A stretch of DNA of 64,000 nt from Pristionchus mayeri (taxonomy: Eukaryota > Nematoda > Chromadorea > Rhabditida > Neodiplogasteridae), in assembly GCA_036245805.1 (NCBI GenBank), contig BTRK01000002.1:3902689-3966688 (forward strand). Direction: 5' to 3'. Shown piece by piece: positions 35,694-47,012 of the stretch. The notes beneath the pieces are model-generated. The model was not told the DNA's origin. It ran no database searches and saw nothing but the letters and a program-made list of their open reading frames with translations. How positions within the stretch are numbered: position 1 is the first letter of the stretch; each line of letters starts with the position of its first letter. The position numbers and the translations under genes were made by a program.

Positions 35694-38614
35694 TCTGGGT
35701 TCTGGGTTCATTCTGGGTTCTCAAGTGTGTGGCGAGCGGTTGAGTGCGATTTCGTCTCTCCGTCTCCGGTTCCGCCCGCCCGGATTCCCTCTCCCAGACG
35801 CGTTGGCACGCGGGAGTTGTACGCCGCCACGATGGGTCGCCACTTCTACATCGGCACCATCAACGCCAGGACGCTCGGCCCAAGGGAGAAGCAGTCGGAG
35901 ATGGAACTCGCCCTCGACAAGATCAAGTGGGACGTGGTTGCAGTGCAGGAAGCCAGGATTGTGGGTTGTGCCTCGTTCAATCTTACATCCTCAGGCACTG
36001 TAGTCTACCACTCGGGCGGGCCCACTGCTTCCCATGGCGTGGCATTTTTGCTTCGACAGCAACTCGCGCGCGGAGCTGTGTTCAATGGCCTCTCCCCTCG
36101 TTTGGCCACTCTGCTCCTTCCCGACCTACGGCTCTTCCTGGTCTGCGCTTACGCCCCTACGTCTTCCTACGATGACGACGCGTATGAAGACTTCCTAGAC
36201 CAGGTTGAGACCGCCCTGCGGAGTGCCCCAAAAGGCCATATGCCAGTTCTGGTTGGTGACTTCAACTGTCGAGTGGCGAGGGAACCTGGCAATGAAAGAT
36301 TTGTCGGTAACTTTGCCTCTCCCACACCGAACTCACGCGGACGCTGCTTCACTGAGCTCTGCGTGAGGAACAGACTGCGCATCCTGAACACGTTCCCCAA
36401 GAGACGGCACGGTCGAATCTGGACCTGGCGATCCCCAAACGGCTCCGCATTCCACCAAATTGACTACGTTGCAGCGCCCGCCACAGCGAGAGTAGTCAAC
36501 TGTGGAGTCGTTGGTCGGTTTGAGTTTGACTCCGACCATCGCCTTGTTCGGATGTGCCTCTCCCTCCCTGGCAAGGCGAGGCAGAAAAGATGCAGGGAGC
36601 GGCTAGATTTCGATCGAACCGCTTTTACTGTCAACGCAAACCTTCTCGCGTCACTGCCCCTTGCCCGCCCCAGTTCTGCCGCCGACGCCTATACTACGGT
36701 AAAGGCTTTCACGGAGACCGCGGCAACGAACTGCTGGAGGAAGCGCCAATCCCCTTCTTGGATCTCGAGTGGAACGCGGAAGCTCCTAGCGATGCGCCAT
36801 GAATTGCAATCCAACTCCCAACAAGCTGTCGCCTACTCAGCTGCCTGCAAAGCTGCCCGGACGAGTTTCGTCGATGACATCAGGAAGCGAAAGGAGGCGC
36901 AAGCACGGCAAGCAGCAACCATGGGAAGGAGCATCGTGAAGAGCATGCTGAGTCTGCAAACCTCAAAGAAGCGCCTTCTAGTTCCCCACCCTGTAACTGG
37001 TGCTCTCTCTCAAGCAGCTACCAAGACAGTGGTCCAGAGCTTCTTTGACGGTCTCTACACCCCTGCAGTTCCGTGTCCACTCCCAGTCCCTCCTCAGCCT
37101 CTGGATCCCCTTCCTCCCTTCCTACCCGATGAGGTCAGCAAAGCGATGTCCCAACTCAAGTGTGGTCACTCACCCGGTTCGGATGGCATTCTCCCTGATA
37201 TGCTATACCACTCTCGAAACCACCTTGCTCCCGTTATCGCTGATCTACTCAACTATCTGGTAGATGGAGAGGCTGTTCCAAGCGACCTGACCGAAGCAAT
37301 TGTCACTCTTCTGCACAAGAAAGGAGACCCTACCAACATTGGGAACTTCCGTCCCATCTCCCTCCTCACCGTTTCCCTGAAGACAATGACCAAAGTCATT
37401 CTTCAGAGACTCGAAACTGTGCTTGAAGAAACAGAGTCCTCGACCCAAACCGGCTTCCGGCGCGGCTACAGTACTCTCGACAACCTGCATGCCATCAAGC
37501 AGGTCGCTGAAAGAACCTCCGAGTACGGTATCCCAATCTACTTGGCGTTCGTCGACTTCAAGAAGGCGTTCGACTGTGTGGAGTGGAATGCCTGCTGGCA
37601 AGCCCTCTTCTCGTTCGGAGCCCATCCCTCCCTCGTCCACATGTTGCGCCGTCTCTACGAGTCCTCCTCTACACTCATTCGAGTTAATGAGGAGCTCGTT
37701 CCTGTGACTGTGCGTCGAGGAGTCCGCCAAGGGGATACCCTCTCCCCTCGTCTCTTCAACGCAGTGCTACGATCAGCCATGGACAACATTGACTGGGAGT
37801 CAGATGGAATTAGAATCGACGGAAGGAACCTTTGCCACTTGGAGTATGCCGATGACGTGGCTCTCGTTGCCAAATCTCGACCCGAGCTGGAACGAATGCT
37901 GAAGAAGCTGATGGACGCGTGCAGCCGAGTTGGTCTCGAAGTGAATGCAAGCAAGACCAACCTCCTCACCTCCTGCACCTCTACCCGCAATCCAATAATC
38001 ATCGGCAATCTGCGATTCGAATTCGTCGATAGCGCCACCTATCTCGGAGGAAGAATAGATCTTCCCTTGGATCATTCCGACGAAATAGAACACCGGATTC
38101 GATTAGGGTGGCTGGCCTGGAGTAAGCTCTCGCACCTCCTATCTTCTCGAATTCTGTCCATCAAAATCAGGAGGAGAGTCTTCGAGAGCTGCATCACGGC
38201 TACAGTTCTCTATGGGTGTGAAGTATGGGCTCTGAGATCTAGCGAGAAGGAGAGGCTGAGAGTCACCCAGAGGAAGATGGAAAGAAAGATGCTTGGAGTC
38301 ACGCTGAGGGACAGATGGAGGAATGACCGCGTGAGAGGGATTACCAAGCTGAGAGACTGGAATGAGGAAGGATTGAAACGAAAAGCGCGCTGGGCCCTCA
38401 AGATCAGAAGAATGGGAGTGGAACAGTGGAGCCGTGCGACAACTGTCTGGACTCCATTCAATAGGACTCGTCCCCCCGGAAAGCCTCGCGCGCGATGGAG
38501 AGACGACCTATCCCGAGCTATTGGCAGCCATTGGTGGAGTGCAACTTATGAAGACTACCGACCTATCATCTTCTGAGCGTTTCCGCCTGATAAGATAAAT
38601 TGATTGATTGATTG
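35694..38614 (+). mobile_element. full-length RTE-type LINE inserted in the Helitron
   Basis: The element is 2.92 kb: a 138-bp 5' leader, one long ORF and a very short 3' end with (tgat)n. It has the 12-bp target duplication and lies in the opposite orientation to the Helitron. The CGGGTWC heptamer typical of the surrounding block is absent, consistent with later arrival. Confidence 0.85.
35832..38576 (+). CDS. RTE-clade endonuclease/reverse transcriptase, 914 aa, intact
   Basis: I chose ATG 35832 (gccacgATGGG); the frame is open further upstream only by running back through the leader into Helitron sequence. Residues 1-240 form an APE-type endonuclease: GTINARTL, VVAVQEAR, PVLVGDFNC, DSDHRLV. 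Residues 440-750 form the reverse transcriptase: LLHKKGDPTNIGNFRPISLL, YLAFVDFKKAFDCV, RRGVRQGDTLSPRLFN and the catalytic EYADDVAL. The C-terminus has the RTE-like W-rich tail (RPPGKPRARWRDDLSRAIGS). Length and domain order match autonomous RTE elements, and no stop or frameshift is seen. It therefore looks recently active and possibly still competent, though this cannot be shown from sequence alone. Confidence 0.92.
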   Translation: MGRHFYIGTINARTLGPREKQSEMELALDKIKWDVVAVQEARIVGCASFNLTSSGTVVYHSGGPTASHGVAFLLRQQLARGAVFNGLSPRLATLLLPDLRLFLVCAYAPTSSYDDDAYEDFLDQVETALRSAPKGHMPVLVGDFNCRVAREPGNERFVGNFASPTPNSRGRCFTELCVRNRLRILNTFPKRRHGRIWTWRSPNGSAFHQIDYVAAPATARVVNCGVVGRFEFDSDHRLVRMCLSLPGKARQKRCRERLDFDRTAFTVNANLLASLPLARPSSAADAYTTVKAFTETAATNCWRKRQSPSWISSGTRKLLAMRHELQSNSQQAVAYSAACKAARTSFVDDIRKRKEAQARQAATMGRSIVKSMLSLQTSKKRLLVPHPVTGALSQAATKTVVQSFFDGLYTPAVPCPLPVPPQPLDPLPPFLPDEVSKAMSQLKCGHSPGSDGILPDMLYHSRNHLAPVIADLLNYLVDGEAVPSDLTEAIVTLLHKKGDPTNIGNFRPISLLTVSLKTMTKVILQRLETVLEETESSTQTGFRRGYSTLDNLHAIKQVAERTSEYGIPIYLAFVDFKKAFDCVEWNACWQALFSFGAHPSLVHMLRRLYESSSTLIRVNEELVPVTVRRGVRQGDTLSPRLFNAVLRSAMDNIDWESDGIRIDGRNLCHLEYADDVALVAKSRPELERMLKKLMDACSRVGLEVNASKTNLLTSCTSTRNPIIIGNLRFEFVDSATYLGGRIDLPLDHSDEIEHRIRLGWLAWSKLSHLLSSRILSIKIRRRVFESCITATVLYGCEVWALRSSEKERLRVTQRKMERKMLGVTLRDRWRNDRVRGITKLRDWNEEGLKRKARWALKIRRMGVEQWSRATTVWTPFNRTRPPGKPRARWRDDLSRAIGSHWWSATYEDYRPIIF

Positions 38615-38626
38615 ATCGTTTGCCGT

Positions 38627-41145
38627 CAACATTAGAGTACCCGTCTTCAGGATCGCGTAAATCGATAACTTTCACGCGAGTTCCATCTTCTTCGATCGAA
38701 TCTTGTGCATCGAACCCGAAAATTTCCGACGTTTCTTCATTCTCCACAACATCATTCTGCTCCTCATCTTCGAAATACACCCGTTCCTCTTCGTCATTCG
38801 AGACTTGATCGTTTTCTTCTCTCAGAAACTCCTTGTACTTGCGGCGAGCCTTCTGGTAATCGGGTATGACAACATCATCCTTCATCTCGTCGTTCAACTC
38901 TTCAAAGGGGTATGGATCTACAGTTCCCGTTTCGGGTCCATATTCTTCCGTTTGCTCATCGGCCTTCTTAACGTAGTCGACGCCTCGCAGGTAATTCTCT
39001 CGAACGAACCCGGAGTTCCCACGTGGAAATAACAGAGGATAGGAGAGCGCGTCAGTGACAGCATTGTAGTACCCGACTGCTTCGAGTTTCCCACCGTATT
39101 GGCGATTCTTGATGTAGATAGAGTGACGGGGTGGGGCTCCATGCTCATCCACCATGTAGATTGCTGCTTGCACATCCTTGAGAGGTCTCGAGAGAGTACC
39201 CGGATGATATTCTCCTTGGTAATTGACCTCTTGAGGAGACCGAAGCTCAAGGAAAATGTTCCTCAACTGCTGGCCTTTTGCGAGCATATCCTTCTCTATC
39301 TCCATTGCAGTCTTGTATTGTTTAACAAAATAATTCTTTTCTTCAAGGATCATCGCCAAGTTTCGGATGAGGTTCGGCTTGATGAAAGTGCAATGGACTG
39401 GGTTATTCATGCGGAACCTCGTAGCCTCATTCACATCATACATATATAACTGTTGGAACATCGGTAGAGACTGGACCCCGTCCGGAATACATGAACCCGA
39501 AAGTTGCGTGTTCATCATACCATGCACCTATGGAAAAAAATAGATAGGAAATTGATAAAATGTACCACGAACCTTGATAAATGGATCAGCATTGACAGTT
39601 TTTTCGCGATCGTAGTTGAGAGATCCCATGGCGACAGAACTGTTATATTTGACTATATGCTGAAATGAAATGATCACTTCGGAAGAACACAGTTCAAGAA
39701 ACCTCCCGAAAGTGCTTGCCAAGAATAGAACGAGAAAGAATGAGACATTTGATGTACAGCGGAGGATCCCGGGGAGGAGGAGGCAAGACTTTCCCCTTTT
39801 GGCAACAATTATGCGTGTAAGTAAGTGCCCGACAATGTTTGCAAACATAAAATAATGAATTATTCTATGGCTTTATTAATTGAAAATAATGCAGAATCCG
39901 AAAGAAAACTTACAGCTCTTTCCTTGAGGTCAAGCTGCTTGGGTACGGAACACTTGACATCTTCGAATCTCCTAGCATCGGACGCATGACCTTCGTCACA
40001 AATTTGCCGAGTGATTTCAGTTCCTTCTTTTTCCTGTATATTGAAAATATATTAATATAGAAAATAGCTTAGGTTTAATACGTTATGCCCTCGTCACCGA
40101 CAATTGCTACCCTTCGTAGACTGATAGAACCCGAAATGTCAGGAATTTCGAAATACAGCTCCAGTTCTAAGATATACAATGAATGCGACCTATTAAATAA
40201 GTAGACTGCTTTTCTACCGCTGGAATCGAGCAGTTCCGTCTCATTTTTATCACGCTCTTGGAACAGAAATTGCAGCTCACTATCATCCAGATCGTCCTTT
40301 AACGAAATGAATAATATTAGCACAATACGATTATGGACTAACATTGAAGACGTCACGGCGAAGAGATTTCACGTGCTTGTAAACATCTCTTGAATTGTGT
40401 TTGATTCGTTCATCGTATGCCTTCGGACGTTCTGAAGGATCCCGTTCGGGCACACGAGATCTCCGACGAACAGGAGAGCAGTCAGGAAACCCGTAAAATC
40501 GTGGTGATGACAAAACTCCTACTAAAGTGAAAGACGTTATTCGTTGTTAACTTGGTAACTCAATACATACGTATATAACTATTGTCGTCAATTACGTGCA
40601 AGTCTTCCATTTGCAGACTCAAACTCGTTGAAGGAGTCAGAGGAACCCGAGCTAAAATTATTAATGATGTGCAGCATCTATTTCACACATTCTAACCTGG
40701 ACGAGACGAAGGAGTGCACATGGTAGCATTAGAGGGATTTTGATTTTTTCTTTTCTTAACATTCACACGATGACGCTTCGAACTATCTCTACTGAACTGG
40801 CGACGCCGTTCTAATTGAGGACCTATGGAGTTTATGGAAAAATGACTTAGCAATTAGAGACGCAAACCTCCTTCATCCTCCATGCAATGGGCCCATTTCC
40901 AGTCTTCATCATCTCGACCCGTTTTCTCATTAAATAGCATATATGCACGAAAATCTCGTGCTTCATCATCATCATCAGCTTCGTTGCCATCGCCATTCTG
41001 GAAGTTAAAAGTTAGCAAAAAACACATACCAACACATACGCACAAAAAAGTACATACCACATAAGCCTTCTCAAGAGCTCGTACTCTCTGCTTCGCTTTC
41101 CTCTCCCTATCTTTTCGCCTTCTCGTCTCTGCCGGACTTTCTATA
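38627..41145 (-). CDS. Helitron N-terminal and cysteine-region exons
   Basis: Exons run minus from a basic segment at 41.14-41.06 kb (RRRKDRERKAKQRVRALEKA) through 41.0-40.87 (EADDDDEARDFRAYMLFNEK), 40.8-40.7, 40.5-40.34, 40.3-40.1, 40.03-39.9, 39.83-39.67, 39.66-39.57 and 39.53-38.63 kb. The 39.8 kb exon has HNCCQKGKVLPPPPRDPPLY, the hallmark CCxxGKV-LPP block of Helitron proteins. Next come YNSSVAMGSLNYDREKT and then LPMFQQLYMYD, SPQEVNYQGEYHPGTL and YPLLFPRGNSGF of the Helitron-like N domain. The last exon is acidic and is cut at VDGKR by the LINE. The cysteine block and N domain lack visible stops. Confidence 0.8.
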
Positions 41146-41147
41146 AC

Positions 41148-42860
41148 ACAGGTATCACGAGCCAGTGGAGGTGCTCGGGAACAATTTCAAAATTTTATTT
41201 TTGTTTGTGTTCATATCAGGGTGGTAACATACACTAGAGCCAAATTTTCGAAAAATCCAGGTCACATGTCCCAGAGCCGGCTTTTAGGAATTTTCCGGTT
41301 TTGCACCCGGCTACAATGTATTTCAGCTCCCAGATGAGCTAGAATGATGGCATTGGGCTTAAAATTCGCGGAAAAATATTTCCAGAAACTTTTATGTTGA
41401 CAACTTTCTTGCTTGACCATTATTGACGATGTTATCTGCGAAAAACCAGATTCTAGATCAATTAAATAATGTTTTCACCTCAAAGATGAGAGATACTACA
41501 GATTTGTATTGTTGAATATAGTAGTAGAAGTCAATATATATAGATTAAAATTAGGAAAGAAGCAATCATCCTACCCCCTTTTGATGAAAATTTTGGTCAA
41601 GTTTGAGCATTATATTCTTTCCAAATATAAGAACACGCTAATCATCTCCCTATAGAAATTAAACTATTTACCGGTATGTGTAAGATAATCGAGGAATGGT
41701 AGGTTCCTATGCTTTCCAATGTCGAAATTTCGTGGCTCAGAAACGCAAGATTGATATAATAAAATATTGTTAAATTCAATTTTAACTAAAAGATTTATAA
41801 AATGTTGTCGGATTTCAACATGTAAATTCATAGTAAATCATATTTGTTCTAATAACACTCATAAAATGTTAAACTTTCACATGCTGTTTTTCTTTGAATT
41901 TTAAGTATTTATAAATCTTTGATTTTCCACAAATGGATCTATTCCTCATTTAAAAAGACAATTTTCATTGAAGACGCCGTAATATGATTTTCCATCACCA
42001 TATATACCATGTGTGCGCACGAATCTTGATAAAATCGAATTTAGCAATATTTTATTATATCAATCTTGCGTTTCTGAGCCACGAAATTTCGACATTGGAA
42101 AGCATAGGAACCTACCATTCCTCGATTATCTTACACATACCGGTAAATAGTTTAATTTCTATAGGGAAATGATTAGTGTGTTCTTATAGTTGGAAAGAAT
42201 ATAATGCTCAAACTTGAGAAAAATCGAGGTTTTGAAAACCGATTTTTTCGAACACGCTGATTTCACACTTTTTCACTGCCATCTAACTGCCATCATTGAT
42301 GAATGATGTCTGGAATTACAAATTGCTTTATTTGAGATTCGGTGTGTAATCAATTTATCGAAAATAACGTTGAGATTCAGCAATATCTCACATTTGACCA
42401 AAACTTTCATCAAAAGGGGGTAGGATGATTGCTTCTTTCCTAATTTTAATCTATACATATTGACTTCTACTACTATATTCAACAATAAAAATCTGTAGTA
42501 TCTCTCATCTTTGAGGTGAAAACATTATTTAATTGATCTAGAATCTGGTTTTTCGCAGATAACATCGTCAATAATGGTCAAGCAAGAAAGTTGTCAACGT
42601 AAAAGTTTCTGGAAATAATTTTCAGCGAATTTTAAGCCCAATGCCATCATTCTAGCTCAACTGGGAGCTGAAATACAATGTAGCCAGGTGCAAAACCGGA
42701 GAATTCCTAATTGACGGCTCTGGGACCAATGACCCATTTTTTTCGAAATATTATGCCTAGAGTATTCTACCACTATAATATGAGTCAAATCTAGCACAAC
42801 TTTTTTTTAAATGTTCCCGGGGTAGTCGCTTTTCATCCACTGACTCGTGATACGTGTGAT
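41148..42860. mobile_element. giant hairpin element, family A copy 3 (1.7 kb)
   Basis: The ends acaggtatcacgagccagtg and actgactcgtgatacgtgtg are flanked by ATAA on each side. Subterminal ccagagccggcttttaggaa matches the other two copies. The arms meet near 42000, and the inner stem is again private to this copy. It is inserted immediately next to a Helitron exon end (tttctATAA on the plus strand) and has none of the CGGGTWC motifs. Confidence 0.85.
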
Positions 42861-42939
42861 AAACAATTGAATTGAAAAGAAATAGAGGTAAAATCTTTTC
42901 AACTGTTTAAAATGTATTAATCTACAAAATCGTTTTTTT

Positions 42940-43100
42940 TCCAGAACAAGTAAATATGCAAACAAGCCTCCAGCAGTCATCGTCCCATTCGTTCCAGATC
43001 GTGAAGAAATCGTTGGAAAGTTGAGATTTGTTATACCAGAAAGAACCCGAGTACCTGATAAGAATAATGTATATATTCCCACTAACAACAATTTATAGTA
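42940..43100 (+). other. open stretch readable as an exon on either strand
   Basis: On the plus strand, after ttttttttccag, it reads KPPAVIVPFVPDREEIVGKL through RVPDKNNVYIPTNNNL and a stop. On the minus strand it is also open after ttcttatcag (YSGSFWYNKSQLSNDFFTIW) and carries the CGGGTTC heptamer in the usual orientation. Strand and function are not decided. Confidence 0.25.
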
Positions 43101-43169
43101 CCACTCTCAAAATATGACTGTGAACATGACGGACTGTTATCCATAGAGACGAAATCACTTACCTCCATC

Positions 43170-43938
43170 GATATCTCCCTCATTTGCTCTCTCACTCTCG
43201 GATACTTGAGAACCCGCAGGCAAGCCGAAGTCATCGCACTCTGGTACTTGGTAAGCACAGCTCAAGTTATCAGCAAGCTGAACATATGATATCTCTATTT
43301 TACACTTATTTATAAGAAATACCAGCTTTTCTCTCCTCCTCCTGTTAGCACTTCGCCGATTCTCATTTATCTTCTCTCGTTGCTCTTGGTTAAGCTTCTC
43401 AACTGGAACAGAACTATTCGGATTCTTCTTCTTCTTCTTGTTCGGAGAAGCATCATTTCGAACAAGGGCATTGCCTTGGGACGTGGAAGCATCACTTTAA
43501 TTAGTAGCGAACCCATCGATTAACCCGCCATCTTCAATATTAAACATTATATAATAATTCTAAATATAGCGATCGGTCTATACCTCCTTCTGTATCTCCA
43601 CCATTTGTTTTATCGCTATCGGTTACTTGAGAACCCGAAGAGGAGGTACAGCAAAATTATCATCGCTCTTTGCTAATTGAGGATCTTTACTGATAGCAGC
43701 CTAAAACAAAACTTTTTGCGATTTCCAATTTATTCATAAGTAATACCTGACTTTCCCTTTCCTTCTTCTTCTGATAAGCATTTCGCCGATTCTCATTTAT
43801 CTTATCTCGTTTCTCTTTGCTAAGCTGCTCAACTGGAACATATCTACTCGGTTTCTTCTTCTTATTCGGGGGTGGATCGTTTCCGCGAACTGGATTTCGT
43901 TGCGAAGACGAAGCTTCATTTTCGTCACTTTCTTCCAT
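43170..43938 (-). CDS. N-terminal basic/coiled exons, two tandem copies
   Basis: Copy 1 starts at ATG 43938 (MEESDENEASSSQRNPVRGN), continues KKKKPSRYVPVEQLSKEKRD and ENRRNAYQKKKERESQ, then splices to an exon at about 43580-43698. Copy 2 (43320-43490) is parallel: NKKKKKNPNSSVPVEKLNQE, ENRRSANRRRREK. It is followed by an exon at 43.28-43.17 kb (AGSQVSESERANEGD, matching SGSQVTDSDKTNGGD in copy 1). Copy 2 lacks an ATG. In the second exon of copy 1 the matching frame is shifted relative to the first exon. This is probably the N-terminus of the Helitron polyprotein or a small gene next to it; the function is unknown. Confidence 0.45.
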
Positions 43939-44196
43939 AATGAACCTGATAACTGTAATAGTTAAGTACCGCGAAGGAATACTAAATCATTGGAGGTATT
44001 TGAATGGTAACATATTAACCTTTTCCATGATAAAGGAATAAACAAGTTTTCAGAAAAAAATCATTTATCAGAACGATTCCAGAACTTAGGGATAACTTCA
44101 ACGACCAACGAGTGAACATGAAGCAATGAAACGAGGGCAACAGTAGATTCGAAAGGATACAAATTGATGAATGGAGAATTGTTGAGAACCCGATGA

Positions 44197-44600
44197 TCAG
44201 TCCCCGAGCATCTTCATGGCTAATATTTAAAAGTTATATTCACATTAGCATTTAGGATATCATTTCACCTTCTGCGATGATATCATCGCGCCAGGTTCTT
44301 CCGAGAACGTGCATATCATCCATGTCATCAATTATTTCATCGGTGCCTTCAGAATCTTCAGAATAATCTTCTTCAAAAGGAGCCGGAACAGGAACCCGAT
44401 AATTTGCATTTTTGCAAAAATCATCCACCAATTGATTAATCACAGCCCTGAAGACTCAACATTAGATCGAATGGAATCGTTACAAAGATAACAATCTATT
44501 CACATTGATATAAACATAATAATCGTACTTACTGGATGATAGCATCGGTATTATATTTTATCTTGAACTGTTTTCCAACAATATCGATCGAGTGGTCCAT
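44197..44600 (-). CDS. small acidic protein, three exons
   Basis: The start is ATG 44600 (MDHSIDIVGKQFKIKYNTDA), directly preceded by CGGGTTCATC. Exon 2 encodes VINQLVDDFCKNANYRVPVP and an acidic run (EDYSEDSEGTDEIIDDMDDM), then VLGRTWRDDIIAE. Exon 3 adds only AMKMLGD and a stop at 44197-44199. No family was recognised. It lies between the larger OB-like gene and the Helitron N-terminal exons, on the same strand. Confidence 0.5.
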
Positions 44601-45011
44601 GATGAACCCGTAACCTGCTTTGGAATTCTCTAATAATTACTACCATCGAGTTTGCGCCCGAAATCGCCAATAGAACCACATGAGGTAGTATAGGTGGATC
44701 TCGAGGAACCGAATCATTGAAATAAAACATTTAATGATAAAACAGTTTCTTTATTCATAGGAAACGAACGTTTTTTATAACAATTAACAATTAACAGAGA
44801 CAGGAGAAGAACACGTCTGAGAATTAAGGGAACTCGAAAACGTTATCAGAACCCGAAATGCCGAATCCTTCGCGATAGCAACGACAACGAGTTTCTTGGG
44901 AATCTCCGAACCAAGCACGAGATATAATTGATGAACCCGCAGAGGAGACTAATAGGTGTATCTACTCGCAACCGTATAAGAGCTTGTAACAGATGGGTAG
45001 AATGAAGTTTC
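44601..45011. other. intergenic, 3' region of the larger OB-like gene
   Basis: Two CGGGTTC copies lie here (plus-strand GAACCCG at about 44849 and 44933), as does a ttctttattca processing-type signal near 44750. No gene was seen. Confidence 0.4.
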
Positions 45012-46511
45012 CTAGATTTCGATTTCGTCGTCTCCCTCATGCACATCTTCTTTAATTTTCAGAACATGAACCTTGAAGATTGCTGAACAGAAAAATTGTA
45101 TATCCAACAATTGATCGTACCTCTAACCTTTCGTGATGACCCCGCACTTCACCTTCACTCCGAGTCCACTACGCAGCTCAACTCCGGCACTACTAACAAG
45201 ATTGATATTCTGGAGACCAATTTTGAACTGTCGGTTCCACTTCTTGAGTGAATTGGATAAATGACGCCCAATAATGAAATATTGCTCGTCCCAGTTATTC
45301 GTCTCATTGATAAGAATGATTCCGTGGTGTTCTGTAATATTACGCGATTGAATGGGGAAATATGGAAACATATCAACCTACCAACAACAGTTCCATAATG
45401 GCATGAGGAAAGCACTCCCATATCGAAGACCTTGTGGACTGTAACGCAGAGTACCCGAACCATTTATTAATTAATGGTTGACGGCAATTGCGTTCAGTAG
45501 ATAGCATGACATCGATACAAGACATGACCAAATATAGATTGCGAACATTCCCAACTTCCTTTGAATCTAAAATGCAACCATACTTACTATAAACCACCCA
45601 AAAGGGACCTTCAATTCTGAGGAGACGGCCGACGAGAGATACATGAGTACCCGGTTTGAGGCAAAGACCCCGCGATTCGACATTTACGATCTTCATTTCG
45701 GTAAAATTGATCACATAGGGAGGAAGGTCATCATATCGATCAACTACTGTCATTTCACCATTCACGAGTTCGCTGTGCATGACAGCTTCCACGCCTAATA
45801 ATTAGAATATCCGAGGGAATTACCAAAATCTACATATTTACGAGATCCCCAGGATTGAATTTCCACATATCGCTTACGCGCTCAGCCATTTCGTCAGGAC
45901 AGAACCCGCCAGAATACGTCCGCATCCGTGATGGTATATCCTTGAGACGGGCTTCTCTCTCTTCAAAACGGTGAATTCTAACCGCATGAACAACATCATA
46001 TGGAGTACTGAAATGAGAAATGTTACTTGCATCTTCCTTTAGAGGGTGCTTACCCAGGCAAGAGTACCATATTGAAATCAATGCCAGTAGTAACAGTGTT
46101 ATCAGCAGCTTTACCCATCGGCCTATTAATAGTAAAGTTTATACAGGATCAGGTCCGAACACTGATATAATCTACTCGCTACCAGAGCACGTAAACTTAG
46201 GAAATTGGAAAATATAGGACTCACTGCTCTATGCCAACGGTTTCGTCGTTGTCCTTATTGGCATCGGGTGATTGAACCCGTACTACGTTGTCATATCCGT
46301 CTTCGATCATCTTCGAGGAGCCTTCGAGTTCGAGAAGAACCCGAGACAACTTCCTATAATGTTATCAGGTTGATGCATAAGTTTTGTCGTATTTTTAGGT
46401 TTTCTGATAATCATGCAAATAAAAAAAAAAAAAAAAAAAATTTTAAATTACTCACGGATCCGTTTGCAGAGGTCGCTGCGGTCGAATAATGGAACGTATT
46501 ATCGCAGTCAT
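45012..46511 (-). CDS. larger OB-fold-like protein, eight exons
   Basis: The start is ATG 46511 (MTAIIRSIIRPQRPLQTD). Exons then lie at about 46.35-46.23 (KLSRVLLELEGSSKMIEDGY), 46.12-46.06, 46.01-45.85 (FEEREARLKDIPSRMRTYSG), 45.80-45.59, 45.57-45.37, 45.33-45.13 and 45.08-45.01 kb, with stop TAG 45012-45014. The 45.8-45.6 kb exon reads VMHSELVNGEMTVVDRYDD and then LKPGTHVSLVGRLLRIEGPF. That alternation of short strands with a final xxPGxxVxLVGR is typical of an OB-fold of the RPA2/Stn1 kind. A second beta-rich segment follows (YFIIGRHLSN, VELRSGLGVKVKCGVI). An OB-fold is inferred from pattern only. The gene belongs to the head-to-tail array and carries several CGGGTWC motifs in different frames. 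Confidence 0.55.
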
Positions 46512-47012
46512 ATCGATGTCCAGTGGGCAAAGCATTTTCAAAGCACTTCCGCAGGAACAGAAATGAACCCGATACGACAACTGCAATTTTATTTTATAAA
46601 TGCAGCGCACACACGGGTTCAGCATTAAAGAAAAACATGTTCCCGAAACAAAGGATAAAATAGGAAAATGATAACCTGCCTATCAAAAAGCACAGTAGCG
46701 CCGGATTCAAAAACTACAGTACTATCAAAACGCAAAATGAAAATATATTTGCTCGGAATTATACGAGTTTCCATTGAGAAAATTAATCGAATATTTTTTG
46801 GGTAGCATTTTTATGCGGATAGCGAGTTGAACAAATACATAAATTGATGAATAAACTTCAGGAGAAATGAACCCGAGAAAAAAATACAAGACCTGAATTG
46901 TATATACAAAAGGCAATAGGAGTGCCGAGCAGTGGATTAATCTTCTAAATGTTAATTACTAAGAACGAACAAAACACTATACACTATATGCAATTGGGGT
47001 ACCTGATCGCAA
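46512..47012. other. intergenic spacer with CGGGTTC copies
   Basis: This is AT-rich, with plus-strand GAACCCG at about 46565 and 46868. A poly(A) run of about 20 bases lies near 46422, just inside the neighbouring gene. No exon was recognised. Confidence 0.4.

Larger units (their letters stand above)
31820..43938 (-). mobile_element. Helitron, probably inactive, interrupted by a LINE and a giant hairpin
   Basis: The minus strand carries, in order, an N-terminal basic region (43.9-43.2 kb), a cysteine/Helitron-N region (41.1-38.6 kb), an HUH Rep region (34.4-33.1 kb) and a decayed helicase start (32.07-31.82 kb). Each is a recognised part of RepHel proteins. An RTE LINE (35694-38614) and giant hairpin copy 3 (41148-42860) are nested inside it. 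Helicase motifs beyond the first part are missing, and an in-frame TGA lies in the remnant. I could not define the 5' TC and 3' CTRR ends. The heptamer CGGGTWC recurs along the whole unit and into the gene array upstream. Confidence 0.75.
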
